In this document: one piece after another, positions 7,990-14,369 of the stretch | Layout of the letters: every line of letters begins with the position of its first letter | Position numbering within the stretch: the stretch's first letter is position 1 | DNA from: an uncultured Lachnospiraceae bacterium | GTDB taxonomy: Bacteria > Bacillota > Clostridia > Lachnospirales > Lachnospiraceae | NCBI GenBank assembly: GCA_910584785.1 | Contig: CAJUDX010000045.1 | Coordinates: 1-26,068 of the forward strand | DNA length: 26,068 bases | Direction: 5' to 3' | Position numbers and translations under genes: made by a program | Notes under the pieces: generated by a model | Database searches by the model: none | What the model was told of the DNA's origin: nothing | What the model saw: only the letters and a program-made list of their open reading frames with translations

Positions 7990-8908
7990 AAAAGAAAAGC
8001 CCCTTCTGGAGGTGGAGGGTTTAAAGCAGTATTTTAAGATAAACAAAAGACATACGATAAAAGCAGTGGAGGATGTAAGCTTTGCCATTTATCCCGGTGA
8101 AACTTTTGCTCTGGTGGGTGAATCCGGTTCAGGAAAGTCTACGATAGCACGGAGTATAATCCGTCTCTACAAGCCAACCGCAGGAACCATACGTTTCCTG
8201 GATATGGATATCAGCAGTCGTATCAGCCGCCGGGAGAATCATCTTCTCTGCACGCAGATGCAGATGATCTTCCAGAACCCCACTGCCTCGTTAAATCCAA
8301 GAAAGAGAATAGAAACTAGTATCGGCGAAGGCTTAGACATCCATCACAGCGACTGGTCAAAAAACAGACGCCGGGAAAAAATCATGGAAATGTTGATTAA
8401 AGTAGGCCTTTCTTCTGAACATGCTGCCTGCTATCCCTATCAGCTCTCCGGCGGGCAGAGACAGCGGGCAGGAATTGCGCGGGCAATGATCTTGCAGCCA
8501 AAGTTAATTCTTGCCGACGAGTGTATTTCCGCTCTGGATGTATCAATTCAGGCACAGATAGTCAATGTAATGAAAGCTATTCAGCAGGAAACGCAAACGG
8601 CCTATCTTTTTATCGCCCACGACTTGTCTATGGTAAACTATATCTCGGATCGGATTGGGGTACTGCACCGGGGACACCTTTTGGAAACCGGAACCACCAA
8701 AGAATTATTTTCCCATCCCATTCATCCCTACACCAAAAGCCTGCTTTCTGCCATTCCCACGCTAAACCCTGCCGAAGGGAAAAAACGGATGTCGGTAAGC
8801 TATGATTATTCTACATCGGGAATTAACTATGATGAGGGAGAATACCGGCTGGTCGGGGGAAGCCATATGGTGAAATGTACAGAGAATGAATTTAAACGCT
8901 GGTGCTGA
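7976..8908 (+). CDS. oppF: Peptide ABC transporter ATP-binding protein, OppF/AmiF type
   Basis: The second ATPase of the importer, 310 residues. Walker A GESGSGKST is at 48-56, Q-loop MIFQNP near 98-102, signature LSGGQRQR from 157, Walker B LILADE at 177-182 followed by CISALD, and H-loop IAHD. The C-terminus has the HPIHPYTKSLLSAIP motif and ends in a DYS...GSHMV...W tail typical of the Gram-positive OppF/AmiF form. Starts at GTG 7976, with AGGAGG at 7961-7966 nine bases upstream, inside oppD. The run BCDF is complete, but no OppA gene adjoins it, so the binding protein must be encoded elsewhere or be shared. Last gene of the unit, followed by a weak possible terminator. Confidence 0.93.
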   Translation: MAEDKKEKPLLEVEGLKQYFKINKRHTIKAVEDVSFAIYPGETFALVGESGSGKSTIARSIIRLYKPTAGTIRFLDMDISSRISRRENHLLCTQMQMIFQNPTASLNPRKRIETSIGEGLDIHHSDWSKNRRREKIMEMLIKVGLSSEHAACYPYQLSGGQRQRAGIARAMILQPKLILADECISALDVSIQAQIVNVMKAIQQETQTAYLFIAHDLSMVNYISDRIGVLHRGHLLETGTTKELFSHPIHPYTKSLLSAIPTLNPAEGKKRMSVSYDYSTSGINYDEGEYRLVGGSHMVKCTENEFKRWC

Positions 8909-8938
8909 AGAAAGGGGTAAACAGGTTGGATACAGATG

Positions 8939-8970
8939 AAAGTTTTTCTGGAAAAACCTTTTGTTTTGTG
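8939..8970 (+). terminator. Weak possible terminator after oppF
   Basis: A six-pair hairpin GTTTTT-CTGG-AAAAAC (8942-8957) is followed by CCTTTTGTTTTG. The stem is almost only A-T and the T run is broken, so termination would be weak. It overlaps the -35 of the proposed downstream promoter. Confidence 0.3.
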
Positions 8971-8990
8971 ATAAACTAAATAAACATTAT
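8961..8990 (+). promoter_or_regulatory. Possible sigma-A promoter for the ABC exporter
   Basis: TTGTTT (8961-8966), 18-base spacer, CATTAT (8985-8990), in the 145-base gap between oppF and the exporter. A second A-T-rich hairpin (GCTTTT-CGA-AAAAGC, 9008-9022) lies in the presumed leader. Confidence 0.4.
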
Positions 8991-9053
8991 CGGCAGGTAT
9001 TAAAAAAGCTTTTCGAAAAAGCAAAAGTTTAACGAAAGGAAAAATTTCACCTT

Positions 9054-10808
9054 ATGAAAACAAGCACATTACTCAAGCGTTTTATTCCCTATTACCAAAA
9101 GTATGTGGCAATCATGGTAATGGATTTATTTTGTGCGGCATTAACGACGATCTGCGAATTAGTGCTTCCTCTGATTCTCCGCTATCTTACCAATACAGGA
9201 ATGAGCAATCTTTCTTCACTTACCATCAAAACCGTTCTCAGTATTGGAGCACTTTATTTTGTTCTTCGTATTATCGATGGGATGGCAAGCTATTATATGG
9301 CATATACCGGACATGTAATGGGAGCAGCGATTGAGACGGACATGCGTCAGGATGCGTTTGCCCATCTGCAGAAACTTTCGGATAATTATTTTAATAACAC
9401 AAAAGTTGGTCAAATTATGGCGAGGATTACCAGCGACTTATTTGACGTGACCGAATTTGCCCATCATTGCCCGGAAGAGTTTTTTATTGCCTTTTTAAAA
9501 GCGGTGGTGTCCTTTATTATCCTTGCCCGGATTAACTTGCTGCTGACTGTGATTATCTTTATGCTGATTCCTGTGATGGCGGTTTCCTGTACGTATTTTA
9601 ATCTTCAGGTGAGAAAGGCGTTTAAGCGGCAGCGCAACCACATCGGGGAGCTGAATGCCCGGATTGAGGACAGCCTTTTAGGCAATAAGGTGGTTCGTGC
9701 CTTTGCCAATGAGCAGGTGGAGATTGATAAGTTTAATGAGGATAACCGCGAGTTTTTTGCCATTAAGCGCCATACCTACCGCTATATGGCGGCATTTCAA
9801 AATACGATCCGCATGTTTGACGGGCTGATGTATGTGGTGGTGATTGTGGCAGGCGGAATATTTATGATAAAGGGGCTGGTGCTCCCTGCGGATTTGGTGG
9901 CCTATACGCTGTATGTTACGACCCTTCTTGCAACGATAAGACGGATTATCGAGTTTGCTGAGCAGTTTCAGCGGGGAATGACCGGCGTGGAGCGTTTTAC
10001 GGAGCTGATGGATGCCAATGTGGATATCTTTAACGAAGAAGGCGCGGTAGAGCTGGAAAAGGTTGAAGGGGAGATTACCTTTAAGGATGTTTCGTTTGAA
10101 TATCCTGACGACCATACGCCGGTACTGGCGCATATTAACCTGAAAATAAGGCCGGGGGAGAAGGTTGCCCTGGTGGGGCCTTCCGGGGGTGGAAAGACGA
10201 CGATGTGTAATTTGATTCCCCGTTTTTATGACCCTACAGAGGGCGAAATTTTGCTGGATGGACAGAACATAAGGCACTTAACTCTGCAGAGTCTGCGCAG
10301 CAGTATCGGTGTGGTTCAGCAGGATGTATATTTGTTTTGCGGCAGTGTGTATGAGAATATCGCCTATGGAAAACCGGGAGCCTGCCGGGATGAGGTGATC
10401 CGTGCAGCGAAGCTTGCCGGAGCCCATGAATTTATAGAGGAGTTAAAAGACGGCTATGATACCTACGTGGGTGAGCGCGGGGTAAAGCTTTCGGGAGGAC
10501 AGAAACAAAGAATCAGTATTGCCCGTGTCTTTTTAAAGGCGCCAAAAGTTCTTCTTTTGGACGAGGCGACGGCTGCGCTGGATAATGAGAGCGAACATCT
10601 GGTGTCAGAGTCGTTAGATAAGCTGGCAGCGGGGAGGACGACCCTGACCATTGCCCATCGCCTGACCACCATTCATGGGGCTGACCGGATTTTAGTACTT
10701 TCGGGAAACCAGATTGTGGAGGAGGGAAATCACAGGGAATTAATGGAGAAGAAGGGTATTTATTTTCAGCTTTATACGTCAGCAGGCGGTATGGAAGAAA
10801 ACATATAG
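9054..10808 (+). CDS. ABC exporter with fused membrane and ATPase domains (MsbA/multidrug-type half transporter)
   Basis: A 584-residue type IV ABC half transporter. Six helices occupy about residues 1-310, with the coupling region (RQDAFAHLQKLSDNYFNNTKVGQIMARI) recognisable around 100-125. The ATPase domain begins near 340: Walker A GPSGGGKT at 375-382, Q-loop VVQQD, signature LSGGQKQR from 479, Walker B VLLLDEATAALD, H-loop IAHR. All catalytic residues are present, so a working homodimer is likely; there is no second half-transporter gene nearby. Substrate (lipid, drug or peptide) cannot be told. AAAGGA, the only SD-like stretch, is 13 bases from the ATG, unusually far for this genome. It has its own probable promoter and leader, so it may be regulated apart from the opp genes. 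Confidence 0.9.
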   Translation: MKTSTLLKRFIPYYQKYVAIMVMDLFCAALTTICELVLPLILRYLTNTGMSNLSSLTIKTVLSIGALYFVLRIIDGMASYYMAYTGHVMGAAIETDMRQDAFAHLQKLSDNYFNNTKVGQIMARITSDLFDVTEFAHHCPEEFFIAFLKAVVSFIILARINLLLTVIIFMLIPVMAVSCTYFNLQVRKAFKRQRNHIGELNARIEDSLLGNKVVRAFANEQVEIDKFNEDNREFFAIKRHTYRYMAAFQNTIRMFDGLMYVVVIVAGGIFMIKGLVLPADLVAYTLYVTTLLATIRRIIEFAEQFQRGMTGVERFTELMDANVDIFNEEGAVELEKVEGEITFKDVSFEYPDDHTPVLAHINLKIRPGEKVALVGPSGGGKTTMCNLIPRFYDPTEGEILLDGQNIRHLTLQSLRSSIGVVQQDVYLFCGSVYENIAYGKPGACRDEVIRAAKLAGAHEFIEELKDGYDTYVGERGVKLSGGQKQRISIARVFLKAPKVLLLDEATAALDNESEHLVSESLDKLAAGRTTLTIAHRLTTIHGADRILVLSGNQIVEEGNHRELMEKKGIYFQLYTSAGGMEENI

Positions 10809-10882
10809 TGGAATAGTAAATAAAGGCAGTGTGCAGCAGGAAAAAGGCTGTGAAGATTGATGAAAGGTTAAGGAAACAAATC

Positions 10883-11740
10883 ATGAGTATTGCATTTGTC
10901 ACGGACAGCAACAGCGGAATTACTCAGGCAGAGGGAGAGAAATTGGGGATTTCAGTGCTTCCCATGCCCTTTATGATTGATGGGGAAACGTATTTGGAGG
11001 ATATTAATTTAACCCAGGAAAAGTTTTATGAAATGCTGGCTTTGGGGGCAGATATTTCCACCTCCCAACCATCACCCGAAACGGTGACGAGCCTGTGGGA
11101 TGATCTGTTAAAAGAACATGAAATGATTGTCCATATTCCCATGTCGAGCGGGTTAAGCGGTTCGTGCCAGACCGCAATGATGCTGGCTCAGGACTATGAG
11201 GGAAGGGTTTTGGTGGTTGATAATCAAAGAATTTCGGTTACGCAGAGGCAGTCGGTGCTGGATGGGATGGAGATGGCAAAACGGGGCTTTTCGGCAGAAC
11301 AGATTAAGGATGAGCTGGAAAGAACCCGGTTTGACAGTGTGATTTATATTATGGTGGATACGCTAAAATATTTAAAGAAGGGCGGGCGGATTACGCCGGC
11401 GGCTGCGGCTCTTGGCACGCTGCTTCGGATTAAACCAGTGCTGATTATCGAGGGAGAAAAGCTGGATGCGTTTTCTAAGGCGCGGACGATGAAACAGGCG
11501 AAAGCCACGATGCTTGCCGCTGTCCAGAAGGATATGGAAGTTCGTTTTCATCAGCTTAAGCCGGAGGAAGCCCATATTCATTTTGCGCATACACAGAATG
11601 CGGGGGCGGCTGCGGAGTGGATGGATGAGGTCAGGGAAATGTTTCCGGGGGCTTCCTATTATGCTGCTCCGTTATCGCTTAGTATTGCCTGTCATATCGG
11701 ACCAGGAGCATTGGCAGTGACCTGTACAAAGAAGCTTTAG
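10883..11740 (+). CDS. DegV family fatty-acid-binding protein
   Basis: A 285-residue soluble protein. The N-terminal SIAFVTDSNSGI strand-loop, the TSQPS motif (about 60-64), PMSSGLSGS (about 86-93), the NQRIS segment and YLKKGGRI are hallmarks of DegV proteins, which bind a fatty acid in a cleft between two domains. In Gram-positive bacteria related proteins (FakB) present fatty acids to the kinase FakA; no FakA is in this window, so the role here is only by family. I start at ATG 10883 with AAGGA 8 bases before it (10870-10874). The in-frame GTG at 10829 would add 18 basic residues not usual for the family. Its TAG touches the histidine kinase gene, indicating one transcript. Confidence 0.92.
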   Translation: MSIAFVTDSNSGITQAEGEKLGISVLPMPFMIDGETYLEDINLTQEKFYEMLALGADISTSQPSPETVTSLWDDLLKEHEMIVHIPMSSGLSGSCQTAMMLAQDYEGRVLVVDNQRISVTQRQSVLDGMEMAKRGFSAEQIKDELERTRFDSVIYIMVDTLKYLKKGGRITPAAAALGTLLRIKPVLIIEGEKLDAFSKARTMKQAKATMLAAVQKDMEVRFHQLKPEEAHIHFAHTQNAGAAAEWMDEVREMFPGASYYAAPLSLSIACHIGPGALAVTCTKKL

Positions 11741-11754
11741 TGCCGGGGGGAAGC

Positions 11755-13377
11755 ATGGCTGGGTTGTGGAAAAATAGTTTAAGGTTCTTGAGAAGAGAAA
11801 AGCCGTTAAGTATCCGAATCCCCCTGGCTCTCCTTTTATTTGCTGTGGGATTAGCACCAGTGGGGATGTACAGCCGGATTTTTCTGGCTTCGGCGGAGCA
11901 GAGCCAGGTGAGCAGCCGTCAGGTAGATGTGCAGAACCAATGCCTGATTTTAAGCAGTAAAATGACCCGTGCAGGCTTTATTTCCGACGCAGTGAAGGAT
12001 GCTTCATTTAATACCGAAATGAATGTCACAGCGGATTTATTTCATGGGCGGATTTTAATTGTTGACAGAAATTATCGGGTAATTAAGGATACCTTTGGTC
12101 TGGTGGAGGGGAAGATTGTTGTTTCGGAGGAAGTTATTCGCTGCTTTGAGGGAGAAAACAGTAATATTAATAACAGCGATAAAAATTACTTTGTCCAGAC
12201 CCTTCCTATCTATGAAAATACGCCGGAAAAGACGATTCAGGGAGTTTTAGTAGCGGCAGCCTCTACCGAATATGTCAACCGTTTGACAGCTTCAAGCGAG
12301 GACGAATTTCAGTTTTTTTTGATGATTATGGTCTTTATCCTGCTTGTTCTTTCCACTGGCGCCGCCGAGCTTTTGATTCGTCCGTTTATCCGTTTGGAAC
12401 GGATGCTGACAAGGGCTGCGGATGGAAATATTGCCAGCGATATTCATGAGCATACCTATCAGGAGACAAAGGAAATTTCAGAGACCGTTAGCCGGATGAT
12501 TTCTAAGCTTAAGGAGGTGGATCAGTCCCGCCAGGAGTTTGTTTCTAACGTATCCCATGAGCTGAAAACGCCGATTACTTCTATCCGGGTGCTTGCCGAT
12601 TCTCTGATGAGCATGGAAGGGGCTTCGGTGGAACTCTATCAGGAGTTTATGCGGGATATTTCCGATGAAATTGACCGGGAGAGTAAGATTATTGATGATT
12701 TGCTGGCTTTGGTTAAGATGGATAAATCCGGGGAAGCACAGATGAAGGTAAGTTCTATTTCCATTAATCAGCTGATGGAAATGATTCTAAAGCGGCTGCG
12801 CCCAATCGCCGGAATGCGGAATGTGGAGCTGATTTATGAGAGTATTCGTGAAGTAAGTGCAGATGTGGATGAAGTAAAGCTTTCCCTTGCCTTCAATAAC
12901 CTGGTGGGAAATGCCATTAAGTATAATGTGGATGACGGCTGGGTGAAAGTTACGCTGGATGCGGATCATAAGGCGTTTTATGTCACAGTGGCGGATTCAG
13001 GGATTGGCATACCGGAGGAATTTCAGCGCTATATTTTCGAACGGTTTTACCGGGTGGATAAGGCGCGCTCCCGTGAAACCGGGGGAACTGGTCTTGGCCT
13101 TGCTATTACCAAAAGTGTGATTTTAATGCACAACGGGACGATTAAGGTGGAAAGCCGGGAGGGGGAAGGAACCGTATTTACTGTGCGGATTCCTTTAAAT
13201 TATGTGCCTTCCGGTGCAGGAAAAAATAATGGGGGAAATGCAGGCGCGGTCAAAGGATCACCTGCTCTGAAAAGTTTCTGGATAGGTCATCCCAGGCGAA
13301 AAAAAGAGCCAGGTAAGGAGACGGGAAATCCGGTGGAAAAGGCAAAAGAAAAGGGGGTACAGGATGGAAAAAGATAG
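11755..13377 (+). CDS. Membrane sensor histidine kinase (WalK/PhoR-type), no adjacent response regulator
   Basis: About 540 residues. Helix 1 at about 15-38, an extracytoplasmic sensor region of about 145 residues with a PAS/Cache-like strand (ILIVDRNYRVI), helix 2 at about 184-205, HAMP linker, then the dimerisation domain with the phosphorylated His268 in SNVSHELKTP. The ATP-binding domain has the N box NNLVGNAIKYN (about 380), G1 DSGIGIP and G2 GGTGLGL, so it should be active. After the catalytic domain comes a tail of about 60 residues rich in Gly, Lys, Pro and Glu that is not part of known kinase domains. ATG 11755 is preferred, with a G-rich SD-like run just before; GTG 11740 in frame is the alternative. 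No response regulator gene is near. It overlaps the lipoprotein gene by 14 bases. Confidence 0.92.
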   Translation: MAGLWKNSLRFLRREKPLSIRIPLALLLFAVGLAPVGMYSRIFLASAEQSQVSSRQVDVQNQCLILSSKMTRAGFISDAVKDASFNTEMNVTADLFHGRILIVDRNYRVIKDTFGLVEGKIVVSEEVIRCFEGENSNINNSDKNYFVQTLPIYENTPEKTIQGVLVAAASTEYVNRLTASSEDEFQFFLMIMVFILLVLSTGAAELLIRPFIRLERMLTRAADGNIASDIHEHTYQETKEISETVSRMISKLKEVDQSRQEFVSNVSHELKTPITSIRVLADSLMSMEGASVELYQEFMRDISDEIDRESKIIDDLLALVKMDKSGEAQMKVSSISINQLMEMILKRLRPIAGMRNVELIYESIREVSADVDEVKLSLAFNNLVGNAIKYNVDDGWVKVTLDADHKAFYVTVADSGIGIPEEFQRYIFERFYRVDKARSRETGGTGLGLAITKSVILMHNGTIKVESREGEGTVFTVRIPLNYVPSGAGKNNGGNAGAVKGSPALKSFWIGHPRRKKEPGKETGNPVEKAKEKGVQDGKR

Positions 13378-14368
13378 GGATGTATGGATTTCATCCGGCC
13401 CTTGTGGTCAGAGGCCTGTTCTTGTCCGGGGCATAGGGAGGAAGCCGGTGTATGGTTTTTTCCTGTGCATGGCGGTTGTCTCAATTTTGCTTTTCGGGTG
13501 TGAACGGAGCCGGGATTTGCCAGAAGAGCCGGAAGAAAATGTCTATAGCATTTATTGCTTAACTACCAATATGACGAAAATGACCGGGGTGGATTATGCG
13601 GCGGAGGGAGAGGACTTAACCAGTTTGGTATGGGAACTTTATGATCAGCTGTTAAATGTCCCGGCAGATGTGGATGCCAAATCCCCTTTTTCGACCAGGA
13701 CAGAACTTCAGCGCATTCAGTGGGAGTCAAATGTATTATATTTATATTTTGATGTAAATTATACCATGATGAATGCCAGCCATGAGATTTTGTGCCGGGC
13801 GGCCCTGACGAAAACCCTGACACAGATCAGCGGGGTAGAATATATTAATATTTACACCGGTGAACAGCCTTTGATGGATAATCAGGGGAATCCGGTGGGA
13901 ATGCTGAGCGCAGGTGATTTTGTGGACAGCATCAGTGATGTGAATGCCTTTGAAAAGTCAGAATTAACCCTGTATTTTGCTGACGAAACGGGGGAATATC
14001 TGGTCGAGGAGCGCCGGGAGGTTATCCACAGTATGAATACTTCTATGGAACGGATGATTGTGGAGCAGCTTTTGGAAGGACCGGAGACTGCGGGTTACAG
14101 GGCCACGATTCCGGCAGAAACCAAGCTGTTGAATATATCGGTGACGGACAATGTCTGCTATCTGAATTTTGATTCGGGATTTTTATCCAGCAGGCTGGAG
14201 GTTAAGGATGAAATTTCACTGTATTCCATGATTAATTCCCTGACCCAGCTTACGACGGTCAACCGGGTGCAGTTTTCTGTTAATGGATCGCCGATGGTGA
14301 TGTTTCGGGATACGATTTCGTTAAATGCATTATTTGAACAAAATATGGACTATGTGAAAGGAGAGTAA
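13364..14368 (+). CDS. GerMN-domain lipoprotein (LpqB/GerM-like)
   Basis: 334 residues from ATG 13364. A basic stretch (GIGRKP) and a hydrophobic segment end in SILLFGC, a lipobox with Cys46 as lipid attachment site, so it is probably an outer-face membrane lipoprotein. Two GerMN-like repeats follow, roughly residues 60-165 and 200-310; the second holds the typical LTLYFADETGEYLVEERREV start and a VCYLNFDSGF strand. GerMN domains occur in spore germination protein GerM and in actinobacterial LpqB, which works with kinase MtrB. Here too the lipoprotein overlaps a kinase gene. SD AAGGGGGT (13351-13358) supports 13364; a second SD at 13436 supports GTG 13448, which would give a short signal peptide without basic residues. 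comEC follows after one base. Confidence 0.85.
   Translation: MEKDRDVWISSGPCGQRPVLVRGIGRKPVYGFFLCMAVVSILLFGCERSRDLPEEPEENVYSIYCLTTNMTKMTGVDYAAEGEDLTSLVWELYDQLLNVPADVDAKSPFSTRTELQRIQWESNVLYLYFDVNYTMMNASHEILCRAALTKTLTQISGVEYINIYTGEQPLMDNQGNPVGMLSAGDFVDSISDVNAFEKSELTLYFADETGEYLVEERREVIHSMNTSMERMIVEQLLEGPETAGYRATIPAETKLLNISVTDNVCYLNFDSGFLSSRLEVKDEISLYSMINSLTQLTTVNRVQFSVNGSPMVMFRDTISLNALFEQNMDYVKGE
13436..13441 (+). promoter_or_regulatory. Second ribosome binding site inside the GerMN lipoprotein gene
   Basis: GGGAGG six bases before in-frame GTG 13448, directly ahead of the signal-peptide hydrophobic core. It may allow a shorter product lacking the first 28 residues. Confidence 0.4.
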
Positions 14369-14369
14369 A

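Noticed and set aside
9678..10277. 199-codon reverse-strand open frame
   Set aside because: Lies wholly inside the ABC exporter, has no SD and translates to a His/Arg-rich string without any family pattern.
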